Assembly (NCBI RefSeq): GCF_019880635.1
Contig: NZ_JAINVX010000001.1
Span: forward strand, 744,001 to 808,000
Length of the DNA: 64,000 bases
Direction: 5' to 3'
Source of the DNA: Hanstruepera marina
GTDB lineage: Bacteria > Bacteroidota > Bacteroidia > Flavobacteriales > Flavobacteriaceae
Under the pieces are notes generated by a model, which saw nothing but the letters and a program-made list of their open reading frames with translations, searched no databases and had not been told where the DNA came from. Every line of letters starts with the position of its first letter. Position 1 is the first letter of the stretch. The position numbers and the translations under genes were made by a program. Shown piece by piece: positions 53,710 to 62,832 of this stretch.

Positions 53710-53733
53710 GTAAAGAATTTCTGTATTTAAATT

Positions 53734-53751
53734 GTTCGAACATTAATGTTC
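53734..53751. promoter_or_regulatory. Overlapping palindromes upstream of rpoD
   Basis: GTTCGAAC (53734-53741) and the perfect 14-base palindrome GAACATTAATGTTC (53738-53751) overlap and lie 25-42 bases upstream of the rpoD ATG. They could be an operator; no binding protein is known to me. Confidence 0.4.
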
Positions 53752-53892
53752 TAATAAGTTATACGTAAGAAAAGGGTATTTTGTTACAAAAAGTTTAAAA
53801 AATCTTTAAATAAGTCCTTATTGAAGGTTTTTTTTAAATGTTTGACCTTAATGTAGTATATTGACATTCAATTTTTAACCAAAAAAAATATC

Positions 53893-54288
53893 ATGAAAAA
53901 ACTTCTATTTTTATTTCTTGCATTTGGTATGATGCAGGTGTCTGGACAGACATTATCGTCGCTTTCTAAAAGCGCAACCTCTTCCAGTAGTTCTATGATT
54001 GAGAGTTTAGCCGAAAATCAAGTTGAGAGTTTAACTAAAAAATTAAATTTAAGTGAATCGCAACAAAAACAAGTTTCTGGATTAGTTGTAAGTCAGTTAA
54101 AGAGTGAAAAATTCCAAAAGATGTTAAGTGGCATTGGTGCTGATAAGTTAATTGGCTCTGGTGAAACTAGTAAAGTTGACGAACAGGTTCAAAATGCGTT
54201 GTTATTGGATAAAGATTTTCAAAAAGGTATGAGTTCTGTTTTAGATGATAAACAAATGGAAACCATGAAAGGGTATATGCCTAAATAG
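53893..54288 (+). CDS. Small exported helical protein of unknown function
   Basis: A signal peptide (KKLLFLFLAFGMMQVSGQ) precedes a Ser-rich stretch and a helical domain, with VESLTKKLNLSESQQKQVSG and LVVSQLKSEKFQKMLSGIG, then LDKDFQKGMSSVLDDKQMET. The LSESQQKQV and DDKQMETMKGY elements recall small periplasmic helical proteins in which growth-sensing or metal roles have been proposed, but I cannot assign one. It lies alone between rpoD and pnp with its own terminator. Confidence 0.75.
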   Translation: MKKLLFLFLAFGMMQVSGQTLSSLSKSATSSSSSMIESLAENQVESLTKKLNLSESQQKQVSGLVVSQLKSEKFQKMLSGIGADKLIGSGETSKVDEQVQNALLLDKDFQKGMSSVLDDKQMETMKGYMPK

Positions 54289-54300
54289 TAATCGGTATAT

Positions 54301-54334
54301 AAAAAAAGCCCATCAAAATTTGATGGGCTTTTTT
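54301..54334. terminator. Bidirectional terminator between convergent genes
   Basis: AGCCCATCAAA (54307-54317) pairs perfectly with TTTGATGGGCT (54319-54329), flanked by A and T runs. It serves the exported-protein gene and pnp. Confidence 0.88.
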
Positions 54335-54353
54335 ATATATAAACTAAAATAAA

Positions 54354-56597
54354 TTAGTTGTCGTTTTTATCCTCACGAGGCTTTCTGTCATCACGACGGT
54401 TATCACGACCACGATTATCGCGTCCGCGATTGTTATTGCCTCCACGGTTATTGTCACGTTTTGGTCTATCTTGCCAACCTTCCGGTTTTGGTAAAATAGC
54501 TTTACGGGATACTTTTTCCTTTTTTGTTCTAGGATCAACACCAAAGTACTTCACGTCAAAAACATCTCCCATGTTTACAACATCTGATACATTTTCAGTA
54601 CGTTCCCACGCTAATTCACTTACATGTAATAGTACTTCATTTCCAGGCGCTTCAGTATATTCTACAACGGCACCAAAATCAAGCATTTTAATGACTTTTA
54701 CTTCGTAAATGCTGCCCACTTCTGGTTTAAACAATAAAGCATCTATTTTAGCTAAAACAGCATCAATACCTTCTTGTCCTGTTCCAAGAATTTCAACAAT
54801 ACCTTCTTCGGTATCTGGATCTTCATTGATAACAATTGTAGTGTTGGTTTCTTTTTGTAATTCTTGAATCACTTTTCCTCCAGGTCCAATTAAAGCACCA
54901 ATAAATTCATTTGGAATCACACGAGTCACCATTTTTGGAGCGTGAGGTTTCACGTCTGCATTTGGTTGTGCAATAGTATCTGTTAACTTTTCAAGAATAT
55001 GTAAACGACCATCGCGAGCTTGTTTTAAAGCATTTACTAAAATTTCGTACGATAAGCCTTTTACCTTAATGTCCATTTGGCAAGCTGTAATACCATCGGC
55101 AGTTCCAGTTACTTTAAAGTCCATGTCGCCTAAATGATCTTCATCACCTAAAATATCAGATAGTACAGCATATTTATCTCCTTCAGAAATTAAACCCATA
55201 GCAATACCTGAAACCGGTTTTTTCATTTGAACACCAGCATCCATAAGTGCCATAGTTCCCGAACAAACCGTAGCCATAGAAGATGAGCCGTTAGATTCCA
55301 ATACTTCTGAAACCACACGTACCGTATAAGGACAATCTTCAGGAACCATACCTTTTAAGGCACGTTGAGCTAAATTACCATGACCTACTTCACGACGTGA
55401 TGTACCACGAATTGGTCTAGCTTCACCTGTCGAAAATGGTGGAAAGTTATAGTGCAAGTAGAAGCGTTCTTCACCTTCAAAAGAAGGCATATCTATTTGG
55501 TTGGCTTCTCTAGAAGTTCCTAAAGTTACTGTAGCCAATGCTTGAGTTTCACCACGTGTAAAGATAGCTGAACCATGAGTAGATGGTAAATAGTCAACCT
55601 CACACCAAATTGGTCTAATATCAGTTGTTTTACGGCCGTCTAAACGTAAACCTTCGTTAAGTGTCAAGTCACGTACAGCAGCTTTTTCGGCCTTACTGTA
55701 ATATTTTGAAATCAGGCCACCGTAATCTTCTATTTCTTCTTCTGAAAATGAAGCGATAATGTCTTCCTTGATTTCAGCAAATGCAGCACCTCTTTCATGT
55801 TTAGAAGAACCTGCTTTTGCTACAGCATATACTTTGTCGTAAGCCATATCGTGAATTTTCTTCGCTAATTCTTCGTCTTCGCGTTCAGGCTCATATTCAC
55901 GAACTTCTTTCTTTCCGAATGCTTCAGCTAAACGAACTTGCGCAGCACACTGCGTTTTAATAGCTTCATGAGCAAATTTAATAGCTTCAGTCATTTCTTC
56001 TTCAGAAATTTCATCCATTTCACCTTCAACCATCATTACAGAATCGGCACTAGCACCAATAACCATATCAATGTCAGACTCGGCTAATTGTGTTAAAGAA
56101 GGGTTTATGACAAACTCACCATTAATACGTCCAACTCTTACTTCAGAAATTGGGCACTCAAATGGAAAATCTGATAATTGGATAGCTGCAGAAGCGGCCA
56201 ACCCTGCCATGGCATCTGGCATCACATTCTCGTCATGAGACATCAATTGGATCATGACTTGTGTCTCAGAATGGTAATCTTTTGGGAATAGCGGACGCAA
56301 TACACGATCTACTAAACGCATTGTTAATACTTCGCCATCACTTGGTCTTGCTTCTCTTTTGAAAAAACCACCTGGATAACGACCTGCAGCAGCAAATTTT
56401 TCGCGATAATCTACAGTTAAAGGTAAAAAGTCAACATCAGCTGACTTGTAATTGGAAACTACAGTACATAACAACATACAGTTTCCAGATTGAACAACAA
56501 CAGAACCATGCGCCTGCTTTGCTAGTTTTCCGGTTTCAATAGAAATCTCTCTACCGTCACCAAGGTCTATGACCTCTTTAAATACTTTTGGAATCAT
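54354..56597 (-). CDS. pnp: Polyribonucleotide nucleotidyltransferase
   Basis: PNPase degrades RNA 3' to 5' using phosphate. The order is RNase PH domain 1 ([20 protein letters not shown]), a helical linker, RNase PH domain 2 ([46 protein letters not shown]), KH domain ([18 protein letters not shown]) and S1 domain ([20 protein letters not shown]). The tail after about residue 705 is rich in Arg, Gly, Asn and Asp ([14 protein letters not shown]), an RGG-like extension that may add RNA binding. rpsO lies upstream on the same strand, but a terminator and a repeat separate them. Confidence 0.97.
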   Translation of the reverse strand: MIPKVFKEVIDLGDGREISIETGKLAKQAHGSVVVQSGNCMLLCTVVSNYKSADVDFLPLTVDYREKFAAAGRYPGGFFKREARPSDGEVLTMRLVDRVLRPLFPKDYHSETQVMIQLMSHDENVMPDAMAGLAASAAIQLSDFPFECPISEVRVGRINGEFVINPSLTQLAESDIDMVIGASADSVMMVEGEMDEISEEEMTEAIKFAHEAIKTQCAAQVRLAEAFGKKEVREYEPEREDEELAKKIHDMAYDKVYAVAKAGSSKHERGAAFAEIKEDIIASFSEEEIEDYGGLISKYYSKAEKAAVRDLTLNEGLRLDGRKTTDIRPIWCEVDYLPSTHGSAIFTRGETQALATVTLGTSREANQIDMPSFEGEERFYLHYNFPPFSTGEARPIRGTSRREVGHGNLAQRALKGMVPEDCPYTVRVVSEVLESNGSSSMATVCSGTMALMDAGVQMKKPVSGIAMGLISEGDKYAVLSDILGDEDHLGDMDFKVTGTADGITACQMDIKVKGLSYEILVNALKQARDGRLHILEKLTDTIAQPNADVKPHAPKMVTRVIPNEFIGALIGPGGKVIQELQKETNTTIVINEDPDTEEGIVEILGTGQEGIDAVLAKIDALLFKPEVGSIYEVKVIKMLDFGAVVEYTEAPGNEVLLHVSELAWERTENVSDVVNMGDVFDVKYFGVDPRTKKEKVSRKAILPKPEGWQDRPKRDNNRGGNNNRGRDNRGRDNRRDDRKPREDKNDN

Positions 56598-56611
56598 AAA
56601 TTTTTAATTCT

Positions 56612-56642
56612 AATTCCGATTGCTTTTTAGCCTTTCGGAATT
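56612..56642 (-). promoter_or_regulatory. Hairpin in the pnp leader
   Basis: AATTCCGA (56612-56619) and TCGGAATT (56635-56642) are a perfect inverted repeat starting 14 bases upstream of the pnp ATG. In E. coli a double-stranded pnp leader mediates autoregulation; a similar use here is a guess. Confidence 0.4.
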
Positions 56643-56716
56643 CAGTTAAACAATGGTCGTTGTGTTGTTGTGTAGTTGTTGTGAGACCAATGAAAAACTA
56701 TAATTAGCTTCTTCTA

Positions 56717-56820
56717 TTGTCATTGCGAAGCAAATTTAATTTGCTGTGGCAATCTTTTTAGAGATTACCACGTTTCGACTGCGCTCAACGCAGGCTAGTT
56801 ACACTCCTCGTAATGACATT
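56717..56820. repeat. REP/MITE-like palindromic element
   Basis: Outer arms TGTCATTGCGAAG (56718-56730) and the complement of 56806-56818 (TGTCATTACGAGG) match at 11 of 13 positions. Inner arms TGTGGCAATCT (56745-56755) and AGATTACCACG (56762-56772) are also inverted. The whole is a nested palindrome of about 104 bases with no coding capacity, in the pnp-rpsO gap. Its G+C content exceeds that of its surroundings. Such GTCATTGCGA elements occur as interspersed repeats in several bacterial genomes. Confidence 0.7.
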
Positions 56821-56838
56821 GTAACGTTATTATAAAAC

Positions 56839-56861
56839 AAAAAAGAGGCGCGAAGCCTCTT
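56839..56861 (-). terminator. Rho-independent terminator of rpsO
   Basis: AAGAGGC (56843-56849) pairs with GCCTCTT (56855-56861). On the minus strand the hairpin is followed by a T run. It begins nine bases after the rpsO stop. Confidence 0.84.
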
Positions 56862-56870
56862 ATTCTGTGA

Positions 56871-57140
56871 TTATTTTCTTAATCCTAATTCTTTAACAAT
56901 TGCACGATATCTCATGATATCCTTTTTAGTTAAGTAGTCAAGTAATGCACGACGCTTACCTACTAACTTTACTAGTGAACGCTCTGTGTTAAAATCTTTA
57001 CGATTTTGTTTTAGGTGTTCTGTTAAGTGATTAATTCTGTGCGTAAACAACGCAATTTGAGCTTCTGCAGTACCGGTATCGTTTTTACCTTTACCATACT
57101 TTGAGAAAATCTCTTCTTTTACTTCTTTAGTTAAATACAT
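56871..57140 (-). CDS. rpsO: 30S ribosomal protein S15
   Basis: S15 binds the central domain of 16S rRNA early in assembly. The 89 residues match the family: YGKGKNDTGTAEAQIALFTH, RINHLTEHLKQNRKDF, RSLVKLVGKRRALLDYLTKK and YRAIVKELGLRK. It is monocistronic here, with a promoter at 57194-57222 and its own terminator. The leader holds a 7-bp hairpin that might be an S15 autoregulatory site. Confidence 0.98.
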   Translation of the reverse strand: MYLTKEVKEEIFSKYGKGKNDTGTAEAQIALFTHRINHLTEHLKQNRKDFNTERSLVKLVGKRRALLDYLTKKDIMRYRAIVKELGLRK

Positions 57141-57170
57141 GCTAATATTATTGTAAATGATTTTTATGTA

Positions 57171-57189
57171 TTGAAAGCCTTTCTTTCAA
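57171..57189 (-). promoter_or_regulatory. Hairpin at the 5' end of the rpsO transcript
   Basis: TTGAAAG (57171-57177) and CTTTCAA (57183-57189) pair perfectly around a five-base loop. The predicted transcription start near 57188 would put this stem at the very 5' end of the mRNA. Confidence 0.45.
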
Positions 57190-57193
57190 GCGG

Positions 57194-57222
57194 CAAATAT
57201 AGTAATTTTTAACCATTTACAA
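57194..57222 (-). promoter_or_regulatory. rpsO promoter
   Basis: On the minus strand TTG (57222-57220) is followed after 18 bases by TATATTTG (57201-57194), an exact fit to the Bacteroidota primary-sigma consensus. The leader would be about 48 bases. Confidence 0.7.
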
Positions 57223-57320
57223 GTTTTCTTCAAAATAATTATTTCTTCTGAAAAAAGTAATTTTAATTAAACCTTTGCGTTATAAGACTGTCTTAACATT
57301 ATATTAACTATAAAAAAGTA

Positions 57321-58166
57321 ATGATGAAAACATTTAAATTAACAAAGGTGGTTTTAGCTCTTGTGGTTTTAGGGCTGACATTCACTGCATGTACCGAAAA
57401 TGAAACATCAGATCCAGTTTCGGAAGAACAAGATGTATCTGAAGTTGTACAATCTGCTGAAATGGATCAAGTTTCTGCTGCATTAGAAGACTTTATTATT
57501 GATGTTTATGAAGAACAGGAAGATGCAGAAGCGCGTGGTATGTCAATTTCTAGAAAAAATATGCCAGACTGTGTGACAGTTACATTAGTAGCTCAACAAA
57601 ATTTAAGGGAATTAACTATTGATTTTGGAGATGATGGTTGTATGGTTCGAGGACATATGTATCGTGGTCAGATTGTATTAACATATACGCGTGATCCACA
57701 AGCACAACAAATTACTTTGGGCTATGTGTTAAACGATTTTTATTTTGATGAGAAACAAGTTCTGGGCAGCAATTCCATTTTAAAGGAATTATCAAATACC
57801 AACGGAAATCCACAATTTACACATACAGTTGATTTAACAGTTGTTTGGCCAAATGGCGTTCAAGCTTCACGTGATGGACAAATAGTAAGAGAGTGGATTG
57901 AAGGCCACGGATCTGGAGTTTTTACAGATAATGTTTGGGAAGTTACGGGGTATTGGAATGCCCATTTTACTAATGGCAATACGCATACATATGAATCTGA
58001 ATTGCCTCTACGAAGAGAAGCAACATGCTATCATTTTGTTGCCGGATCTATTGATGTGCAACGTACATTTTTTGGAGGCGTATTAGATTATGGAGAAGGT
58101 GACTGTGATAATTTAGCCACCTTTACTTTTAACAATGGTAATACAATAGATATCGTTTTGAGATAA
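57321..58166 (+). CDS. Lipoprotein of unknown function
   Basis: A lipoprotein signal ends at LTFTAC, giving a lipidated Cys near residue 24, followed by an acidic linker. The mature domain (about 80-281) is mostly beta, with VTVTLVAQQNLRELTIDFGD, GQIVLTYTRDPQAQQITLGY, a KELSNTNG turn and VDLTVVWPNG. Four cysteines (in MPDCVTV, DDGCMVR, EATCYHF and GDCDNL) could form two disulfides. I do not recognise the family. It is a single-gene unit ending in a terminator, between housekeeping genes. Confidence 0.78.
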   Translation: MMKTFKLTKVVLALVVLGLTFTACTENETSDPVSEEQDVSEVVQSAEMDQVSAALEDFIIDVYEEQEDAEARGMSISRKNMPDCVTVTLVAQQNLRELTIDFGDDGCMVRGHMYRGQIVLTYTRDPQAQQITLGYVLNDFYFDEKQVLGSNSILKELSNTNGNPQFTHTVDLTVVWPNGVQASRDGQIVREWIEGHGSGVFTDNVWEVTGYWNAHFTNGNTHTYESELPLRREATCYHFVAGSIDVQRTFFGGVLDYGEGDCDNLATFTFNNGNTIDIVLR

Positions 58167-58184
58167 ATTTTAAATACGCATTAT

Positions 58185-58217
58185 AAAAAAAGCGACTGAA
58201 AAAGGTCGCTTTTTTTA
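58185..58217. terminator. Bidirectional terminator between lipoprotein gene and accD
   Basis: AGCGAC (58191-58196) pairs with GTCGCT (58205-58210), extended by the A and T runs on either side. Confidence 0.84.
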
Positions 58218-58219
58218 TT

Positions 58220-59077
58220 TTATTCTCTTAATGGTTGATTGGTAATTAAATCGATATAGAGATTTACTTTCTTTTTTAAATCCTTTCGGTGGGTAATGAA
58301 ATCTAAAAATCCATGTTCCAATAAAAATTCAGAAGTTTGAAACCCTTCTGGCAATTCCTGTCCTGTAGTATCTCTAACTACACGAGGTCCAGCAAAACCA
58401 ATTAGAGCACCAGGTTCAGCAATATTAATATCGCCCAACATAGCAAATGACGCCGTTGTTCCACCGGTTGTAGGGTCTGTACATAATGAAATATAAGGAA
58501 TGCCAGCATCTGCTAATTGAGCTAATTTAACCGATGTTTTTGCCAATTGCATAAGAGATAATGCAGCTTCCATCATACGAGCTCCACCTGATTTTGAAAT
58601 AATCATGAATGGAATTTTCTTTTTTAGAGAATAATCGGCTGCACGCGCTATTTTTTCACCTACAACACTACCCATTGATCCGCCTATAAAAGAAAAATCC
58701 ATACAGGCGACTACTAAATCTTTACCTTTAGATTTACCAACTGCTGTGCGAACAGCATCTTTTAGTTTTGTTTTTTCTTGTGCGGCTTTTAATCGATCTG
58801 GATACTTTTTAGTGTCCTCGAACTTTAGTGGGTCTTTAGACTCTAATTTGATGTCTAATTCTTTATACTTATTATCATCAAATAAGATGCTGAAATATTC
58901 ATTACTACCAATGCGAACATGATAACCGTCTTCAGGGCTAACAAAATAGTTTTGCTCAAGTTCTTTTGCATCAACTATTTTTCCTGTTGGAGATTTATAC
59001 CATAGGCCTCTGGGAGTGTCCTTCTTCTGTTCCGTAGAGGTTTGTATCCCCTTTTCTTTTCTTTTAAACCAAGCCAT
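58220..59077 (-). CDS. accD: Acetyl-CoA carboxylase carboxyltransferase subunit beta
   Basis: AccD with AccA moves the carboxyl group from biotin to acetyl-CoA, the committed step of fatty-acid synthesis. The crotonase-type core has [57 protein letters not shown] and [17 protein letters not shown]. In E. coli the N-terminus is a four-Cys zinc ribbon; here the same region reads [17 protein letters not shown] and [14 protein letters not shown] with no cysteine. fbaA lies 35 bases upstream on the same strand. Confidence 0.96.
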   Translation of the reverse strand: MAWFKRKEKGIQTSTEQKKDTPRGLWYKSPTGKIVDAKELEQNYFVSPEDGYHVRIGSNEYFSILFDDNKYKELDIKLESKDPLKFEDTKKYPDRLKAAQEKTKLKDAVRTAVGKSKGKDLVVACMDFSFIGGSMGSVVGEKIARAADYSLKKKIPFMIISKSGGARMMEAALSLMQLAKTSVKLAQLADAGIPYISLCTDPTTGGTTASFAMLGDINIAEPGALIGFAGPRVVRDTTGQELPEGFQTSEFLLEHGFLDFITHRKDLKKKVNLYIDLITNQPLRE

Positions 59078-59112
59078 TACTATTTCCTTTAGATGTTAGT
59101 TAGGATGCAAAT

Positions 59113-60180
59113 TTATAAAGTATTTACATTATTAAGGTCTTCAAACGCCTTTTTTAAGCGATCAACAAAAGCATTTTCGCCTTTTCGCAACCATACTCTA
59201 GGGTCATAGTATTTTTTATTTGGAACATCCTCGCCATCTGGGTTACCAATTTGACTAGTTAGATAAGCTTCTTTTTCTTTCATGTAATCACGGATGCCAC
59301 TCATAAATGCATATTGCATATCTGTATCAATATTCATTTTTATTACACCATATCCAATAGCCTCACGAATTTCTTCGACAGTAGAACCTGAACCACCATG
59401 GAAAACAAAGTCTATATGATTGTGTCCTACACCATATTTTTCACTAACATAATCTTGAGAATTTTTTAAAATTTTCGGAGTTAGCTTTACATTTCCAGGT
59501 TTATATACACCATGAACATTTCCAAAAGCAGCTGCTATTGTAAATTGATCACTTATTTTACTTAACTCTTCGTAAGCATAGGCGACTTCTTCTGGTTGTG
59601 TGTATAATTTGGAGTCGTCAACATCAGTATTATCAACACCATCTTCTTCGCCACCAGTAATGCCTAATTCTATTTCAAGTGTCATACCTATCTTACTCAT
59701 GCGCGAAAGGTACTGCTTGCAGATTTCAATGTTTTCTTCAATAGGCTCTTCGCTTAAGTCTATCATATGGGAACTGTAAAGTGGTTTTCCAGTTTCAGCA
59801 AAATGTTTTTCACTTGCTTCCAACAATCCATCTATCCAAGGCAGTAATTTTTTTGCACAATGGTCTGTGTGCAAAATAACAGGTACACCATAAGCTTCAG
59901 CCATTAAGTGCACATGTTTAGCACCAGCAATACTTCCAGCAATAGCCGCCTTTTGACCATCATTTGATAAACCTTTTCCGGCGTTAAATGCTGCACCACC
60001 ATTTGAAAATTGAATAATAACAGGTGCGTTTAAATCTCTCGCAGTTTCCAAAACACCATTAATGCTGCTAGAGCCAATAACATTTACTGCTGGTAAGGCA
60101 AACCCTTTTTCTTTAGCTAGTTTAAATATATTTTGAACTTCTTGTCCAGTTGCAACTCCTGGTTTTATGTTATGTGACAT
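59113..60180 (-). CDS. fbaA: Class II fructose-bisphosphate aldolase
   Basis: This zinc enzyme cleaves fructose 1,6-bisphosphate in glycolysis and runs the reverse reaction in gluconeogenesis. Zinc ligands and active-site residues are in VILHTDHCAKKLLPWIDGL, LEIELGITGGEEDGVDN, AAFGNVHGVYKPGNVKL, DFVFHGGSGSTVEEIREA and KMNIDTDMQYAF. The 355 residues match the FbaA (class IIA) group. TATTTTTG at 60204-60211 is a plausible promoter box. Confidence 0.97.
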   Translation of the reverse strand: MSHNIKPGVATGQEVQNIFKLAKEKGFALPAVNVIGSSSINGVLETARDLNAPVIIQFSNGGAAFNAGKGLSNDGQKAAIAGSIAGAKHVHLMAEAYGVPVILHTDHCAKKLLPWIDGLLEASEKHFAETGKPLYSSHMIDLSEEPIEENIEICKQYLSRMSKIGMTLEIELGITGGEEDGVDNTDVDDSKLYTQPEEVAYAYEELSKISDQFTIAAAFGNVHGVYKPGNVKLTPKILKNSQDYVSEKYGVGHNHIDFVFHGGSGSTVEEIREAIGYGVIKMNIDTDMQYAFMSGIRDYMKEKEAYLTSQIGNPDGEDVPNKKYYDPRVWLRKGENAFVDRLKKAFEDLNNVNTL

Positions 60181-60203
60181 GTACTTTTAATTTTAGTGAT
60201 TAA

Positions 60204-60211
60204 CAAAAATA
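60204..60211 (-). promoter_or_regulatory. Candidate fbaA -7 box
   Basis: Minus-strand TATTTTTG fits TAnnTTTG and lies 24 bases before the fbaA ATG, in the short gap after tamL. No TTG is evident at the -33 distance. Confidence 0.38.
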
Positions 60212-60226
60212 AGAAAAAAAGATAGG

Positions 60227-62752
60227 CTAGAAAGGGTAATTGATACCAATGTTATAAACAGCATTTCTGAAGTTGTAATCTTTAAACCAGCGTTCGCCAT
60301 CAGGGTAGGATGGGTCGTAGGTTTTGAAACCAATATCGAATCTGAAAACTAAGAATCCAAAATCATAGCGTAAGCCAAAACCAGAACCTAAAGCAATATC
60401 TTTTAGTGAACTAAAACTATCAAAAGTGGCATTTGGGTCTTGAACATTATCTAGAACATTCCATATATTTCCTGCATCGGCAAATAGTGCACCATATACG
60501 TCATCAAAAATATTAAAACGATATTCTGTATTAAAAGCTAGTTTTAAATTGGCTTCGTTAAATTCGTTATTACTTTCAGAACTACCTGGCCCAAGGCTAT
60601 AGGCTGTCCATGCCCTATTGTCATTTGTTCCACCTGCAAAGAAACTTTTTGCAAAAGGAATACTGTTCGAGTTACCGTAAGGAATGGCGATGCCAAAAAA
60701 GCCACGAACTGCAAAAACGCGTTTTTTACCTAAATCCCAATGTTTTATATAATCGAACTCTGTTTTTACATATTGGGAGAATACCACATCTAAAATTTCA
60801 TAGTTACCATTGGTGTTCTTCTCTTTTCCAAAAACGTTTGACATTAGCGATGCAAAATTACCCGCTGTTTCAACTTTACCTCTAAAAATAAAAAAATTCT
60901 CATCAAACAAACTCTTTCTGTTGTCACGAACATAGCTAAATGCAGAAGAAAAAATAAGGTTGTTTTCTGTTAAACGAGTTTTCCGTTCATCTATATAGCT
61001 GATGTCTTGAACATCATCATCAGTCAATCCAGGCGGCGGCATATCACTTAAAACTTCGTTAATAAATTGATCTGCCTGTTCAGGTATAATTAAATTTTCG
61101 TCCGGGCCAACATATCCAATATCTTGGGCAATTTCATTTAATTGATCGTAAGATGTAGAGTATACGTTAAAATAGTTATTTGGATTTAAGTTTCTTACAT
61201 ATTGAACATTAAACAAATCCAAACGATTTGTAACCTTGGTGTTGGGTTTCCACTGGTAATTAAGGGTTCCAGATAGTGTGCGCTTATCTAAACCAATATT
61301 GGTTTGGCTTGAGGTTGATAAACTAACACTGGATCGTGGCGACATGTACTTGGGTATTAGCTTATCTGTATTAAAAGGTGAAAAAATTCTTGGAAAAGTT
61401 AACATTAAGTCGGCTCCCCATTCTTGGATGTCAAAAAACCTGTCTTCATCATTTGCGGCATCTTTTGATGCACCAATAGAACCAAATGCAGTTAATTGTA
61501 AAGTTTCTGCTTTTCCAAATACATTACGCATTAATATTGAAGGGTTGAATGCCAAACCTATTTGTTGAATATTACTTTGAGAAACCTCTGCACTAAATTC
61601 TAAACCAAACTTTTTTAGCGGTGTTAAAAAAACGTTGGCTGTTAGTGTTGTGTCAGGGTTTTCAACATACTCAATGTTTGGATACTTAAAGGTTCGTAAT
61701 TCTGAAATATAGCGGTAGGAAAGTGTTCGGTCTCTATCTTTAAACACTTCTCCTGGTGTTATAAAAACAGCATCGGTCAATGCTTTTGGTTTAAAACGTA
61801 GCTTGTCGTTGCTGTAAAGGTTGTAGCCATCAACGCTTAAGGAGTCTTTAATGGTTTTGTCCTTGTTTAAATAGGAGTAGTCTGTATAGATATTAACTTC
61901 TTTAATTTTGTAAATTTTAAAAGGCTCTGTACGCGTTGAATCGTCATTTTTTATAATACGATCGCCAATTTGAAGCTCAACGTCTACTTTTTTGTTTGTT
62001 CTTACGGTATCCATTTCAAAAAACACATAATCCTCACTAAAATGATACACGCCATTATTCCTAAAATTACTAGTTAGGCGGTCTTTCTCTAATCCAAAGG
62101 TTTTGGTTTTATAGCGTTCGTTAAGCTTGATGGCAGATTCTTTTTTTGATGACTGATATAATGAATCAATAACGGGAGATTCGATTTTTGTTTTTAGTGA
62201 GTTAACAATATAAGGCTCTCCTGTTTCCACAAAATAATCTACAGTGGCTCTTTTGTTGTCCAATCTATTTGTTTTAGATGTGACTTTTACATTAAACCAA
62301 CCATTATTAAAATAATAAGCTTCAAGTCTGTTTAAAGTTCTATTTGTTTTTTCGTCATTAACAATAATAGGAGCTTCTCCTGTTTTCTTTAGCCATTTAT
62401 TAAAGCCTATTCTGGCTTCGACATATTTGTTTAATTGTTTTTTTGACAAAAACTTTTCTAGACGTTCCCGTTTATTAGGTTTTGAATCTATATTGGAATT
62501 AACAATAGAATCTATATTGGGGCGTGCAAGATTATACAGATATAGCCTAAAAGGAATTCCTAAAAAATTGATGTTCTCTTTTTGGTATAATAAATTATTA
62601 ATAGTTTCAGTTTTATCGACTTTGTCATTTACATAAATGGTATTCTTGTCAAGTAGATGTTCTTCATCACTAACTCTTTTAATAGAATTACAAGATGCAA
62701 GAAGCAAGGCTATAAAAATATTTAATACTATTTTTGAAGAGTCTATTTTCAA
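60227..62752 (-). CDS. tamL: TamL-type lipidated BamA/TamA-family outer-membrane protein
   Basis: I place the start at TTG 62752, which gives MKIDSSKIVLNIFIALLLASC, a proper lipoprotein signal. The ATG at 62827 adds 25 residues that bury this signal. Periplasmic POTRA-like domains follow (LEAYYFNNGWFNVKVTSK, VDYFVETGEPYIVNSLK). The C-terminal half is a 16-strand Omp85 barrel with FFAGGTNDNRAWTAYSLGPG (the RGF-like substrate-loop region), DVYGALFADAGNIWN and the end YNIGINYPF. Lipidated Omp85 proteins of this type are known in Bacteroidota as TamL. The assignment rests on recall, not alignment. Confidence 0.84.
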   Translation of the reverse strand: MKIDSSKIVLNIFIALLLASCNSIKRVSDEEHLLDKNTIYVNDKVDKTETINNLLYQKENINFLGIPFRLYLYNLARPNIDSIVNSNIDSKPNKRERLEKFLSKKQLNKYVEARIGFNKWLKKTGEAPIIVNDEKTNRTLNRLEAYYFNNGWFNVKVTSKTNRLDNKRATVDYFVETGEPYIVNSLKTKIESPVIDSLYQSSKKESAIKLNERYKTKTFGLEKDRLTSNFRNNGVYHFSEDYVFFEMDTVRTNKKVDVELQIGDRIIKNDDSTRTEPFKIYKIKEVNIYTDYSYLNKDKTIKDSLSVDGYNLYSNDKLRFKPKALTDAVFITPGEVFKDRDRTLSYRYISELRTFKYPNIEYVENPDTTLTANVFLTPLKKFGLEFSAEVSQSNIQQIGLAFNPSILMRNVFGKAETLQLTAFGSIGASKDAANDEDRFFDIQEWGADLMLTFPRIFSPFNTDKLIPKYMSPRSSVSLSTSSQTNIGLDKRTLSGTLNYQWKPNTKVTNRLDLFNVQYVRNLNPNNYFNVYSTSYDQLNEIAQDIGYVGPDENLIIPEQADQFINEVLSDMPPPGLTDDDVQDISYIDERKTRLTENNLIFSSAFSYVRDNRKSLFDENFFIFRGKVETAGNFASLMSNVFGKEKNTNGNYEILDVVFSQYVKTEFDYIKHWDLGKKRVFAVRGFFGIAIPYGNSNSIPFAKSFFAGGTNDNRAWTAYSLGPGSSESNNEFNEANLKLAFNTEYRFNIFDDVYGALFADAGNIWNVLDNVQDPNATFDSFSSLKDIALGSGFGLRYDFGFLVFRFDIGFKTYDPSYPDGERWFKDYNFRNAVYNIGINYPF

Positions 62753-62824
62753 GAAGAACTGAATTATAAGTATATTATATTTTTTAAATTTTAGAGAATA
62801 AAATACTATTTGTATTAGCCTTCT

Positions 62825-62832
62825 CAAAAATA
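62825..62832 (-). promoter_or_regulatory. Candidate tamL -7 box
   Basis: Minus-strand TATTTTTG fits TAnnTTTG. Transcription from it would begin near 62819, inside or after the ATG at 62827, which favours the TTG start at 62752. The -33 element is not clear. Confidence 0.35.

Noticed and set aside
54358-54708. 116-codon plus-strand frame rich in Arg, Ser and Leu
   Set aside because: It is the complement of the Arg/Asp-rich pnp tail, and its composition follows from that low-complexity coding sequence.
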